64,000 nucleotides of DNA from Uruburuella suis (GTDB lineage: Bacteria; Pseudomonadota; Gammaproteobacteria; Burkholderiales; Neisseriaceae): contig NZ_SLXE01000012.1 of assembly GCF_004341385.1 (NCBI RefSeq), positions 1-64,000 on the forward strand, read 5' to 3'. Below are positions 33,411-42,609 of this stretch, piece by piece. Numbering within the stretch: the first letter of the stretch is position 1; every line of letters starts with the position of its first letter. Both the position numbers and the translations under genes were made by a program. The notes beneath the pieces were generated by a model, which did no database searches, was not told the DNA's origin, and saw only the letters and a list, made by a program, of their open reading frames with translations.

Positions 33411-35201
33411 ATGAAAAAACTCTTTTACTTTTTGGCCGCTTTTTTCGCGCTGGCCGGCAGCGCCCACGCCATTGACGCATCGAAGCTCTTGCCGGCCGAG
33501 CAGGCTTTTGTGCCGCAGGTTAACGCCACCGAGCAAGGCATCAACGTGCAGTTTGCCATTGCCGATGGTTATTATATGTATCAATCGAAAATGCTGGCCG
33601 ACACCGCTCCTGCCGGGCTGCTTGCCGCGCCGCAATTCAGCCCCGGCGAAATGAAAGAAGACGAATTTTTCGGCAGACAAACGGTTTACCATCAAGCCGC
33701 GCAAATCAACTGGGCTTATCGGCAGCCTGCGCCGCCGCCCTACACGCTCACGCTGAGCTACCAAGGCTGCGCCGATGTGGGCGTGTGCTATCCGCCGGTG
33801 GAAACCACGTTTGATATCGACGGCAACGGCCTCTATCAAGCGCCGGATGCAGCACCCGCCAGCGCCAAAGAGCGTTTTTTGCAGCCTGCTCCGGCATCGC
33901 GCCCGACCGACGGCGCACCTGAGAGCAGCCGCTTCAAGCTTTCATGGGATACGCTCAACGCCAATTTATTGGCGTTTTTTCTCGCGGGCTTGGGGCTGAG
34001 CTTCACCGCCTGTATGTATCCGCTGATTCCGATTGTGTCGAGCATTGTGGTGGGCGACAAAGCCGCTTCCAAAGGGCGCGCATTTGCGCTCTCGATGGTG
34101 TATGTGCAGGGGCTGGCGCTCACTTACACTTTGGTCGGCGTGATAGCCGGCCTCACCGGCGCGCTGCTCACCGTGTGGCTGCAACAGCCGTGGGTGGTGC
34201 TGGCGGCCGCTGCGTTGATGGTCGTGCTTGCGCTCTCGATGTTCGGCCTCTTCAGCATCCAGCTGCCCGCCGCCGTGCAAAGCTATTTCCAAAACCAAAG
34301 CAATAAATTGAGCGGCGGCAAAATCGCCTCGGTGTTTGTGATGGGCATGCTCTCGGCGCTGATTATCGGCCCTTGCGTGGCGCCTCCTTTGGCTTTTGCA
34401 TTGGGCTATATCGGCCAAACCGGCGATGCCGCGCTCGGCGGCTTGGCGCTTTATGCCTTGGCGCTCGGCACCGGCCTGCCGCTGATTATCATCGGCACCT
34501 TCGGCGGCCATATTCTGCCCAAAGCCGGTGTGTGGATGAACGGCATCAAATATGCTTTCGGCTTTGTGCTCTTGGCGGTGGCGGTGTATTTGGCCACGCC
34601 TTTTCTGCCCTATTTGCTGGTGGTGGCACTCTACACGCTGCTGATGCTGCTGCCCGCCGGCCTGTTGCTTGCTCAAGCGCCGAAAATGGCCGGCCGCTTG
34701 AAAAACGTGTGCCTCTTTTTGGGCACGGCGCTGCTGCTGGGCGGCGCATGGTTTGCCTGGCAGAGCAGCCAACAGCAAACCACCACGCTGCACCGCTTTC
34801 TCACCCTCACGCCGCCGGCCGCGATGGCCGAAGCCGACAGCCATGGCCATGTCTACACCGATGTGGGCGAATTGAAAGCCGCCATGCAGGCCGCTTTGGC
34901 GGCAGACCCAAGCCGGCCGGTGCTGCTCGATTTTTATGCCGACTGGTGCATTTCGTGCAAAGAAATGGCCGCCTACACGCTCAACCAGCCCGAAGTGCAT
35001 GATGCGGTGGACATGAACCGCTTCTTCCAAATCGACGTCACCGCCAACACGCCCGAACAACAAGCCTTGCTAAAAGAATACGGCCTGTTCGGCCCGCCCG
35101 GCGTGTTTGTGCTGCATGCCGACGGCCGCCGCAGCGAAGCGCTGCTGGGCTTTGTGAAACCGGCCGCGTTTGTTGAATGGTATCGGCAAAACGCGCAATA
35201 A
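33411..35201 (+). CDS. dsbD: Thiol:disulfide interchange protein DsbD
   Basis: 596 residues. DsbD carries electrons from cytoplasmic thioredoxin to periplasmic DsbC and CcmG. A signal peptide (MKKLFYFLAAFFALAGSAHA) is followed by the N-terminal immunoglobulin-like domain with its cysteine pair in CADVGVCYPP (about 118-124). The eight-helix membrane domain has cysteines in FTACMYPLIP and GPCVAPPL, and the C-terminal thioredoxin domain has WCISCK (about 512-515). All six redox cysteines are present. Confidence 0.96.
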   Translation: MKKLFYFLAAFFALAGSAHAIDASKLLPAEQAFVPQVNATEQGINVQFAIADGYYMYQSKMLADTAPAGLLAAPQFSPGEMKEDEFFGRQTVYHQAAQINWAYRQPAPPPYTLTLSYQGCADVGVCYPPVETTFDIDGNGLYQAPDAAPASAKERFLQPAPASRPTDGAPESSRFKLSWDTLNANLLAFFLAGLGLSFTACMYPLIPIVSSIVVGDKAASKGRAFALSMVYVQGLALTYTLVGVIAGLTGALLTVWLQQPWVVLAAAALMVVLALSMFGLFSIQLPAAVQSYFQNQSNKLSGGKIASVFVMGMLSALIIGPCVAPPLAFALGYIGQTGDAALGGLALYALALGTGLPLIIIGTFGGHILPKAGVWMNGIKYAFGFVLLAVAVYLATPFLPYLLVVALYTLLMLLPAGLLLAQAPKMAGRLKNVCLFLGTALLLGGAWFAWQSSQQQTTTLHRFLTLTPPAAMAEADSHGHVYTDVGELKAAMQAALAADPSRPVLLDFYADWCISCKEMAAYTLNQPEVHDAVDMNRFFQIDVTANTPEQQALLKEYGLFGPPGVFVLHADGRRSEALLGFVKPAAFVEWYRQNAQ

Positions 35202-35216
35202 AAGCAGCAAACAATA

Positions 35217-35246
35217 AGGCCGTCTGAAAGCATTTTCAGACGGCCT
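35217..35246. terminator. Inverted DUS pair between dsbD and the DUF1289 gene
   Basis: ATAAGGCCGTCTGAAA with its complement; serves two converging genes. Confidence 0.75.
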
Positions 35247-35264
35247 TATCAACAAAAAATCAAA

Positions 35265-35513
35265 CTAAAACTCAAACTCCATCTGCTCGGGCAATTCCAC
35301 CCGCGCCTGCCCCCGCTCCCACGCCAGCCGCTGGATTTTCTGGCGGCGCAAGCCCACCAGTCGCAGCACTTGCTGCTTTTGCACATCGTTCATCTTCAGC
35401 CAATACAAGCGCTCTTCGCGGCTGCGCAGGCAGCCTTTGCAATAGCCCTTGCTGTTGGCTGCACACACGCCGATGCAGGGGCTGGGGATGCTGAAAAATT
35501 CCAGTTGCTCCAT
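35265..35513 (-). CDS. DUF1289 cysteine-rich protein
   Basis: 82 residues from the ATG at 35513. SPCIGVCAANSKGYCKGC places four cysteines (C13, C17, C25, C28) in the DUF1289 pattern, probably a metal site, followed by RSREERLYW. A longer frame would need a TTG start. Function of the family is unknown. It lies downstream of murI on the same strand. Confidence 0.85.
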   Translation of the reverse strand: MEQLEFFSIPSPCIGVCAANSKGYCKGCLRSREERLYWLKMNDVQKQQVLRLVGLRRQKIQRLAWERGQARVELPEQMEFEF

Positions 35514-35608
35514 AAGCTTGGCAGTATCATTGAGTGAGGCGGCTATTGTGTGCCGCAAACCTTTTTTATTTCAAGCGGATATTGTTTGAGGCCGTCTGAA
35601 AGTGGTGC

Positions 35609-36418
35609 TCAACCCAACGACACCATTTCAATCTGTTCCATGCTGCGGCCGAGAAAGCGCTCGCCTATGGTGCGGAAACGCAGCGGAATATCGCTCACAT
35701 AAAAGCGGTAATCCGCGCTGCCGTTGCCGCTGTTGAGCAAATCGGCCGCGGCCAAAGCCTGCGCCGCCGCCTCGGCGGTGGTGAGCGCCGAATCCACCAG
35801 CGTGATGCCGGGCGCTTCTGCTTTCAGCAAAGGCTTGAGCAGCGGATAATGCGTACAGCCGAGCACCAAGGTGTCGATATCGTCGGCCAACAAGGGCTTG
35901 AGGTATTCGCGCGCGGTGAGGCGGGTAACTTCGTGATCGAGCCAGCCCTCTTCCACCAGCGGCACCAGCAGCGGGCAGGCCTGCGATTGCACACGCACAT
36001 CGGGGTTGCGGCTGTGGATGGCGCGGGCATAAGCATTGCTGTTTACCGTGGTGCTGGTGGCCATCACGCCGATATGGTTGGTGCGCGTGGTGGCAAGCGC
36101 CGCTTCGGCGCCGGCGGTGATCACGTCGAGCACCGGCATATTGCCCGCCATCGCGCGCACTTTCTGGCCGGCCACGGCGGCAATGGTGTTGCAGGCAATC
36201 ACCAGCGCCTTCACATCGTTTTGCAGCAGAAATTCAACGATTTGGGCGGTAAAGGTTTCAATGGTGGCGCGCGATTTCACACCGTAAGGCACACGGGCGG
36301 TGTCGCCGAAATACACGATATTTTCCATCGGCAGCCGCTCCATCAGCGCGCGCACATTGGTGAGACCGCCCACCCCCGAATCGAACACGCCGATAGGGCG
36401 TTGTTTGTTGTTGCTCAT
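35609..36418 (-). CDS. murI: Glutamate racemase
   Basis: 269 residues. Supplies D-glutamate for peptidoglycan. The two catalytic cysteines are C76 in VIACNT and C188 in LGCTHYP; IGVFDSGVGGLT at the N-terminus is the family signature. I took MSNNKQRPIG as the start; a further ATG eight codons upstream is possible, and neither has a strong ribosome site. Confidence 0.95.
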   Translation of the reverse strand: MSNNKQRPIGVFDSGVGGLTNVRALMERLPMENIVYFGDTARVPYGVKSRATIETFTAQIVEFLLQNDVKALVIACNTIAAVAGQKVRAMAGNMPVLDVITAGAEAALATTRTNHIGVMATSTTVNSNAYARAIHSRNPDVRVQSQACPLLVPLVEEGWLDHEVTRLTAREYLKPLLADDIDTLVLGCTHYPLLKPLLKAEAPGITLVDSALTTAEAAAQALAAADLLNSGNGSADYRFYVSDIPLRFRTIGERFLGRSMEQIEMVSLG

Positions 36419-36445
36419 ATTGTTGACTTTATCCAAAACCATTAA

Positions 36446-36473
36446 AGGCCGTCTGAACTTTTTCAGACGGCAT
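36446..36473. terminator. DUS pair mixing AG and AT dialects
   Basis: AGGCCGTCTGAA pairs with TTCAGACGGCAT; the outer two bases differ. Located upstream of murI. Confidence 0.5.
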
Positions 36474-36677
36474 CGTTATTATTTCCATTCAAAAAAACAG
36501 GCCGCCTCAATAATGCCGTCTGAATGCTTTTAAACGAATATCCGGCGATTGTACACCGATTCCCGCCTTGCAAACGTTTCTACCGCCTGAAACTTTAATC
36601 AAATTTAGCAATCAATGAGGTTTGCAAAGCCTTTGAATTAAAGCATAATCGGCATTTATTGTTTTTTCAGGTGATGC

Positions 36678-37151
36678 ATGAGCCCGAGCGCGCCTTTTTT
36701 CCGCTTTTTGCCCGATGAAGAAGCCACCCTGCAATGGGGCGGCAGCTGGGCGGCCACGCTCTCTGCGCCGCTGGTGGTTTATCTGCAAGGCGATTTGGGT
36801 GCCGGCAAAACCACCTTCACACGCGGCCTGTTGCGCGGCCTAGGCTACGACGGCGCGGTAAAAAGCCCCACTTATGCCATTGTGGAATCTTACCCGCTGC
36901 CCGCATTCACCCTGCACCATTTCGATCTTTACCGATTCACCGCCCCCGAAGAATGGGACGATGCCGGCTTAGACGATTTGGCCGACGGGCACAGCATCTG
37001 CCTGATTGAATGGCCGCAGCTGGGCGAGGGCTTTGCGCCGCTGCCCGATATCGACATCCACCTGGGCCACACCGAAACCGGCCGCCGCGCCACCTTGAAT
37101 GCCCACACTGAAACCGGTCAGAAAAGTTTAGAAGCATGGTTCAAAAATTAA
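36678..37151 (+). CDS. tsaE: tRNA threonylcarbamoyladenosine biosynthesis ATPase TsaE
   Basis: 157 residues. TsaE is the ATPase that drives t6A37 formation with TsaB and TsaD. Walker A is GDLGAGKTTFTRG (38-50), then SPTYAIVESY as switch I, HHFDLYRF, and the family IEWPQ motif. Normal length. It overlaps amiC by 16 nt. Confidence 0.95.
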   Translation: MSPSAPFFRFLPDEEATLQWGGSWAATLSAPLVVYLQGDLGAGKTTFTRGLLRGLGYDGAVKSPTYAIVESYPLPAFTLHHFDLYRFTAPEEWDDAGLDDLADGHSICLIEWPQLGEGFAPLPDIDIHLGHTETGRRATLNAHTETGQKSLEAWFKN

Positions 37152-38437
37152 CCCGCCGTCAAATTGTCCGCAGCGCCGCCACCGGCCTGCTTTTCACCGT
37201 CACCCCGCTGGCCGCGCTGGCCAAGGCCGCCGCCGCACCGCAATTCGTGGCCGTGCGCATCTGGCCTGCCAGCGCCTACACCCGCATCACCCTTGAAGCC
37301 TCGAGCGCGATGAAATACAAACATTTCACGCTCGACAACCCCGCCCGACTGGTGGTGGATATCGAGGGTGCCACGCTCAATAATGTGCTGCAAACCATCA
37401 GCAGCAAAGTGCAGCAAAACGATCCCTATATCGCCAACATCCGCGTGGGCCAAAATACCGCCACCACCGTGCGCGTGGTGATTGATCTGAAGCAGGCGGT
37501 GAATCCACAAGTGTTTACGCTCGCGCCGGTGGCCAATTTCCGCAACCGCCTGGTGGTGGATCTTTACCCCTCCAGCGCCACGGCCTTGGCGGCAGAAGCC
37601 AACGACCCGCTGATGGCGCTGCTCAACGATTATTCCCAAGGCCGCATCCGCAGCGACGGCACCGGCAGCGGCAGCGTGCCGCCGGTGAAAGAGCGCCAGC
37701 CCGCCATTATCGACACCCCGCCGCCCACCAGCCCGCGCGGCAGCAGCCGCAAGCCGATTATCGTGCTCGACCCCGGCCACGGCGGTGAAGACCCGGGCGC
37801 CATCGGCCCCAGCGGCCTGCGCGAAAAAGACGTGGTGCTCGCCATCGCCCGCGAAACCAAAAAACGCCTCGATGCCATGGGCTACCGCACATACATGACC
37901 CGCAACGAAGATGTGTTTATCCCCCTGGGCGTGCGCGTGGCCAAAGCCCGCAGCCTCAAAGCCGATTTATTTGTGTCGATACACGCCGATGCCTTCACCA
38001 GCCCAAGCGCGCGCGGCACCGGCGTGTATGCGCTCAGCACCAAAGGCGCCAGCAGCGCCGCCGCCCGCTTTTTGGCGCAAACGCAAAACAGCGCCGACTT
38101 AATCGGCGGCGTGCAAAAAGTGGGCAATAAAAATGTGGACAACGCCATTCTCGACATGACCCAAACCGCCACCATCAAAGACAGCCTCGTGCTCGGCCGC
38201 CGCGTGCTCGACGAATTGGGCAAGCTCAACAAGCTGCACAAAGGCCATGTGGATCAAGCCAACTTTGCCGTGTTGCGCGCGCCGGATATTCCGTCGATTT
38301 TGGTGGAAACCGCCTTTTTGTCCAACCCCACCGAAGAGAGGCTTTTGGCCAGTAGCTCATTCCGCCAACAAAGTGCGGCAGCCATTGCCCAAGGTGTGCG
38401 CAATTATCTCAACACCGCCGTGCTCGCGCGCCGCTGA
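37136..38437 (+). CDS. amiC: N-acetylmuramoyl-L-alanine amidase AmiC
   Basis: 433 residues. It cleaves peptide stems from glycan strands to split daughter cells. The N-terminus TRRQIVRSAATGLLF looks like a Tat signal. An AMIN septal-targeting domain (about 40-145: VRIWPASAYTRITLEASSAMKY) is followed by a linker with proline runs and an Amidase_3 domain (about 205-430). Its zinc ligands lie in LDPGHGGEDPGA and FVSIHADAF, and the catalytic glutamate in ILVETAFLSN. Co-transcribed with tsaE, a common arrangement. Confidence 0.95.
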   Translation: MVQKLTRRQIVRSAATGLLFTVTPLAALAKAAAAPQFVAVRIWPASAYTRITLEASSAMKYKHFTLDNPARLVVDIEGATLNNVLQTISSKVQQNDPYIANIRVGQNTATTVRVVIDLKQAVNPQVFTLAPVANFRNRLVVDLYPSSATALAAEANDPLMALLNDYSQGRIRSDGTGSGSVPPVKERQPAIIDTPPPTSPRGSSRKPIIVLDPGHGGEDPGAIGPSGLREKDVVLAIARETKKRLDAMGYRTYMTRNEDVFIPLGVRVAKARSLKADLFVSIHADAFTSPSARGTGVYALSTKGASSAAARFLAQTQNSADLIGGVQKVGNKNVDNAILDMTQTATIKDSLVLGRRVLDELGKLNKLHKGHVDQANFAVLRAPDIPSILVETAFLSNPTEERLLASSSFRQQSAAAIAQGVRNYLNTAVLARR

Positions 38438-38462
38438 TGGATTTTGTATAGGTGCTTGGATA

Positions 38463-38506
38463 ATGGGAAAGGCCGTCTGAAAGCGTTTTCAGACGGCCTT
38501 TCCCAT
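38463..38506. terminator. Terminator with DUS pair after amiC
   Basis: ATGGGAAAGGCCGTCTGAAA and its complement form a stem of about 19 bp. Confidence 0.8.
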
Positions 38507-38542
38507 ATCATGCAATGATGGTCTTTGAATAGGCAATGGGTA

Positions 38543-38687
38543 TATGAAATACAAGAAAAAGTGACACAAAACTACACTTTGCAACGGCGTAGGTTGGGTT
38601 GATAAACCCAACCTTTCAGACGGCTTGTGGATTTGTTGGGTTTGCAACCCAACCTACCCGCGTATCACTTTTTTATGCATTTCACTA
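38543..38687. mobile_element. Family C MITE, 145 bp
   Basis: Begins TATGAAATACAAGAAAAAG with a mutated end and finishes ATGCATTTCACTA, flanked by TA on both sides. Interior GTAGGTTGGGTTGATAAACCC palindrome, as at 4134-4211. It occupies most of the 352-nt gap between amiC and holC; a DUS pair (38692-38720) fills the rest. Confidence 0.78.
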
Positions 38688-38789
38688 TAGAAGGCCGTCT
38701 GAACGCGTTTTCAGACGGCCATGTTGTTTCATGCAGCTGTTTTCTATCATGAGGCGGTTGCCGGTTGCAGCGCCATCCCGCCGCGAGCA

Positions 38790-39224
38790 TCAGGCTTTGC
38801 CCTGCATATTGTGGTGCTCAATCTCAAAGCCTTGCTGTTTGTAAGCCTTGAAGCGCTCGCGTGCTTCGGCCAATTCTTCCAAGCTGCTGCCGACGATTTC
38901 CAGCACCCGCGCCGGCGGTCGGGCGGCATCGCACCAAAATTCGGGCGACACGTTGAGCACCACCCAATCGGTCGGCACGGCGGGCAAATCGGCGCCCGCA
39001 CCCAAAAGCAGCGGCACATCTTGCGGCCACTCGCCACCCTGCCACATTTCATGCGCCAAAAAGCCGGCCGGCTCAAAGCGCCACAATTCGGCATCGAGCC
39101 GCTCGGCGGCAGCGGCGCCCTCTGCCCACACCAACACGCGGCCGCTTTGCACGGCGCGTTGCGCCAGGCGGCAGATAAAGGCTTCAGCGTGGCTGACATG
39201 GGTGTAAAACGTGGCTTTGGGCAT
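38790..39224 (-). CDS. holC: DNA polymerase III subunit chi
   Basis: 144 residues. Chi links the clamp loader to SSB. PKATFYTHVSHAEAFICRLAQRAVQSGRVLVWA at the N-terminus and AELWRFEPAGFLAHE match HolC; length is normal. Start at 39224. It is on the same strand as pepA, with a flavin reductase gene between them; pepA-holC adjacency is common in Proteobacteria. Confidence 0.9.
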   Translation of the reverse strand: MPKATFYTHVSHAEAFICRLAQRAVQSGRVLVWAEGAAAAERLDAELWRFEPAGFLAHEMWQGGEWPQDVPLLLGAGADLPAVPTDWVVLNVSPEFWCDAARPPARVLEIVGSSLEELAEARERFKAYKQQGFEIEHHNMQGKA

Positions 39225-39254
39225 GGTTTTTCTCAAAATAAGCAGCGGCAGGAC

Positions 39255-39824
39255 TCAGCTGATTTGGCATTGCGGCGGCAGTTTTTCGTTCATCAGGGCG
39301 CGGTAGTCGAAGCGCTCGCCTTCGGTGAAAAAACGGCCGTCGCCCACCGAATGGATTTTCGACTTGCGGTTTTCGGCCTCATTCACACCGGCGGACACAG
39401 GGCGCAGAATCACGATGCCGTGCTGCTCGATATCGTCCACCACGCGGCATTCGATATAGGCGGCGCAGCCTTTGATGATGGCGCAATCCACTTGTTTGGC
39501 TTCTTCACGCGCCAGGCCGAAGCGGTCGAATTTATCCACTTGCGCGCCGCTCACGGTGCCGATGGCGATGGTGTCGGCCATGCGCTCGGCGGTGGGCACA
39601 TGCAGCACGCATTGTTTGTTTTTCAGCATGGCGCGGGCGGAATGGTTCCAGCGGCCAGTCATGATGGCGATGTTGCAGCAGCCGCTGTCGTCGTCAAAGC
39701 CCAGCGGCATCAGCAATGAGAGGGTGAACACATTGTCTTTGCCTTGGTCGCGCGTGGTAATCAACACCACCGGCGAGGGCTCGACAAGGGTAAACGCCAA
39801 GTTGAGGTTAAGCGTTTGATACAT
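39255..39824 (-). CDS. Flavin reductase-like FMN-binding protein
   Basis: 189 residues with the split-barrel flavin-reductase pattern: SPVVLITTRDQGKDNVFTLSLLMPLGFD at the FMN site and CCNIAIMTGRWNHSARAML. It probably reduces FMN/FAD with NAD(P)H or acts as an FMN-dependent reductase; the partner is unknown. It lies 30 nt upstream of holC, on the same strand, separated from pepA by a DUS terminator. Confidence 0.85.
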   Translation of the reverse strand: MYQTLNLNLAFTLVEPSPVVLITTRDQGKDNVFTLSLLMPLGFDDDSGCCNIAIMTGRWNHSARAMLKNKQCVLHVPTAERMADTIAIGTVSGAQVDKFDRFGLAREEAKQVDCAIIKGCAAYIECRVVDDIEQHGIVILRPVSAGVNEAENRKSKIHSVGDGRFFTEGERFDYRALMNEKLPPQCQIS

Positions 39825-39894
39825 AAATCATCCTTATGGTTTGTGAAAGCATGGCTCAGGATGTGTGAGGACTTGATATTTTGTTATAGGCAAA

Positions 39895-39924
39895 AGGCCG
39901 TCTGAAGCCGCTTTCAGACGGCCT
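39895..39924. terminator. Inverted DUS pair after pepA
   Basis: DUS 39895-39906 and complement 39913-39924, 10 nt past the pepA stop codon. Confidence 0.7.
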
Positions 39925-39934
39925 TTCCTTCTTT

Positions 39935-41356
39935 TTATACGTTGCGCAGATAATTGAGCAACAAAGGCACGGGGCGGCCGGTGGCGCCTTTTTCTTTGCC
40001 CGATTTCCAGGCGGTGCCGGCGATATCGAGGTGCGCCCACGGGTAATCTTCGGTGAAGTTGGCTAAAAACATGGCCGCGGTGATGGTGCCTGCGCCGGGC
40101 GTGCCGATATTGGGCAGGTCGGCAAAGTTGGATTTGAGCTGCTCTTTATAAGTGTCAAACAGCGGCAGCTGCCAGGCTTTGTCGTTTACTTCCAGCGAAG
40201 CGGCGAGCAAATCGTCGACCAGCGCCTGATTGTTGCCCATCAGGCCGCTCACATCGTGGCCGAGCGCCACAATGCAGGCGCCGGTGAGCGTGGCCACATC
40301 AATCACGGCTTTGGGCTTGAATTGCTCGGCATAGGTGAGCGCGTCGCACAAAATCAGGCGGCCTTCGGCATCGGTGTTGAGCACTTCGATGGTGAGCCCT
40401 TTCATGCTGGTCACCACATCGCCGGGCTTGTTGGCCACGCCGCTGGGCATGTTTTCGCAAGTGGGCACAATGGCAATCAGATTAATCGGCAATTGCAGCT
40501 TCACGGCGGCGCAAAAAGTGCCGATTACGCTTGCCGCGCCGCACATGTCGAATTTCATTTCATCCATATTCAGGCCGGGCTTGAGCGAGATGCCGCCGCT
40601 GTCGAAGGTGATGCCTTTGCCCACCAGCACGGTGGGCGCTTCGTTTTTATCGGCCGCGCCGAAATAGCTCAATTCCACCAGATAAGGCTTTTGCCTGCTG
40701 CCTTTGGCCACCGACCAAAATGAGCCCATATTGGCTTTGATATAATCTTTGCCGCGGATTTTCACTTTGGCGCCGAGCTTTTTGGCTTCGGCCTTGGCGG
40801 TGTCGGCCAAAAATTCGGGTGTGCATTCGTTGGGCGCGGCGTTGCCCAAATCTTTGGCGATGTTCATGCCGTAGGTTTGCGCTTCGGCCACGGCCAGCGC
40901 GGCGGCCAAGTTGCTATCGGGGTGGTAAAACTCGGCTTGCTGCAATTTGGCCGGCTTGGCTTCTTTTTTATAGCGCTCGAAACGGTAAACCGCCTCGCCC
41001 AACGCCAACGCCAACACTTCGGCCACACGCGGCGCTTCCACCCCGTCAAACGCGCTCACGTCGATTTTTACATTTTCTTGCTTTTGCGCCCAGGCGGCGG
41101 CTTCTTTGGCGGCTTTTTCCAGCGTGGCGCGTTCTTCGTCTTTCACGCGCAGCACCGCTACCGCCTGCAAGCCGCCTTGGTGCGCGATTTGGGTGCAGGC
41201 AAAGCTTTGCCCCTCTTCCAGCGCTGCGCACAATAATTGGGCGGCCTCATGCGCACTGTGTTGTGCACACGGGCAGGCATCGCTGCACACATAAAGCAAC
41301 GCGCCCGCGCTGCCCGGCTGCAATTTTTCGGCTTTTGTGCTAAATTCCACGTTCAT
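39935..41356 (-). CDS. pepA: Leucyl aminopeptidase
   Basis: 473 residues, M17 family, two-metal hexameric enzyme that removes N-terminal residues from peptides. The C-terminal catalytic domain has [17 protein letters not shown] (metal Lys/Asp), [15 protein letters not shown] and the signature NTDAEGRL; the N-terminal macrodomain-like part is more variable. Divergent from lptF, an arrangement kept in many Proteobacteria. Confidence 0.95.
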   Translation of the reverse strand: MNVEFSTKAEKLQPGSAGALLYVCSDACPCAQHSAHEAAQLLCAALEEGQSFACTQIAHQGGLQAVAVLRVKDEERATLEKAAKEAAAWAQKQENVKIDVSAFDGVEAPRVAEVLALALGEAVYRFERYKKEAKPAKLQQAEFYHPDSNLAAALAVAEAQTYGMNIAKDLGNAAPNECTPEFLADTAKAEAKKLGAKVKIRGKDYIKANMGSFWSVAKGSRQKPYLVELSYFGAADKNEAPTVLVGKGITFDSGGISLKPGLNMDEMKFDMCGAASVIGTFCAAVKLQLPINLIAIVPTCENMPSGVANKPGDVVTSMKGLTIEVLNTDAEGRLILCDALTYAEQFKPKAVIDVATLTGACIVALGHDVSGLMGNNQALVDDLLAASLEVNDKAWQLPLFDTYKEQLKSNFADLPNIGTPGAGTITAAMFLANFTEDYPWAHLDIAGTAWKSGKEKGATGRPVPLLLNYLRNV

Positions 41357-41496
41357 TCTCCTGGCTCGATATCGGTTATATGTTTCAGACGGCCTGGTTA
41401 TCCCGCACAGGCCGTCTGAAAACGGAATACCGGCTGATTGTACTCCAATACAGCGGCCGTCTGAAACCCTGCACCGCTACGGCAAACCCATTATTT

Positions 41497-42609
41497 ATGA
41501 TATATCAACGTAATTTCATTAAAGAGCTCTCGTTCACCGCGGTGGGCATCTTTGTCGTGCTGTTGGCGATTCTGGTTTCCACACAGGCCATCAACCTGCT
41601 CGGCCGCGCGGCCGACGGGCGCGTGGCGATTGATGCCGTGGTGGCGCTGGTGGGCTTCTGGATTATCGGCATGACACCGCTTTTGCTGGTGCTCACCGCC
41701 TATATCAGCACGCTCACCGTGCTCACGCGCTATTGGCGCGACAGCGAAATGTCGGTGTGGCTCTCATGCGGGCTGGCCTTGAAGCAATGGGTGCGCCCGG
41801 TGCTGCAATTTGCCGTGCCGTTTGCCATTTTGATTGCGCTGATGCAGCTTTGGGTGATGCCGTGGGCTGAATTGCGCAGCCGCGAATATGCGGAAATCCT
41901 CAAGCAAAAGCAGGAATTATCGATGGTGGAAGCCGGCGAATTCCGCGCCTTGGGCAAAAGCCGCGGCCGCGTGTATTTTGTGGAAACCTTCGACACCGAC
42001 TCGGGCGTGATGAAAAACCTGTTTTTGCGCGAACGCGACGATAAAGGCAACGACAACATCGTGTTTGCCAAAGCCGGCGAATTTTCACTGAAAAACAACC
42101 AGCGCACACTCGAGCTCAAGCAAGGCTACCGCTACAGCGGCACGCCCGGGCAGGCCGACTACAATCAGGTGTCGTTTCAAAGCCTCAGCCTGGTGATCAG
42201 CGCCGCGCCCAAAATCATCGACCCGGTGTCGCACCGGCGCACCATCCCCACCGCGCAGCTTTTCGGCAGCAGCAACCCGCAATATCAGGCCGAATTGATG
42301 TGGCGCTTATCGCTGCCCATCAGCGTGTTGATTCTGAGTATTCTGGCCGTGCCGCTTTCCTATTTCAACCCGCGCACCGGCCACACTTATAATATATTGA
42401 TTGCCATCGGCTTTTATCTGATTTATCAAAACGGCCTCACCTTTTTGCGCAACGCGGTTGAAGAGGGCAAGCTCAATTTCTGGCTGGGCATGCTGCCGCT
42501 GCATCTGCTTATTCTGGCAGCGGCCATTCTGTTGCTGCGTGTGCGCAGCCTGCCCGCGCAGCCGTTTTGGCAGGCCTTGAAAAACAGCCTGAAAGGGGGC
42601 GCTGAATGA
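41497..42609 (+). CDS. lptF: LPS export permease LptF
   Basis: 370 residues. One of the two transmembrane subunits of the LptB2FG ABC transporter that extracts lipopolysaccharide from the inner membrane. Six membrane segments in the family pattern: three near the N-terminus (from ELSFTAVGIFVVLLAILVS), a periplasmic jellyroll (about 130-260) and three at the C-terminus. Start at 41497 (MIYQRNFIKEL) matches family; a longer frame crosses DUS sequences. It overlaps lptG by 4 nt. Confidence 0.95.
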   Translation: MIYQRNFIKELSFTAVGIFVVLLAILVSTQAINLLGRAADGRVAIDAVVALVGFWIIGMTPLLLVLTAYISTLTVLTRYWRDSEMSVWLSCGLALKQWVRPVLQFAVPFAILIALMQLWVMPWAELRSREYAEILKQKQELSMVEAGEFRALGKSRGRVYFVETFDTDSGVMKNLFLRERDDKGNDNIVFAKAGEFSLKNNQRTLELKQGYRYSGTPGQADYNQVSFQSLSLVISAAPKIIDPVSHRRTIPTAQLFGSSNPQYQAELMWRLSLPISVLILSILAVPLSYFNPRTGHTYNILIAIGFYLIYQNGLTFLRNAVEEGKLNFWLGMLPLHLLILAAAILLLRVRSLPAQPFWQALKNSLKGGAE

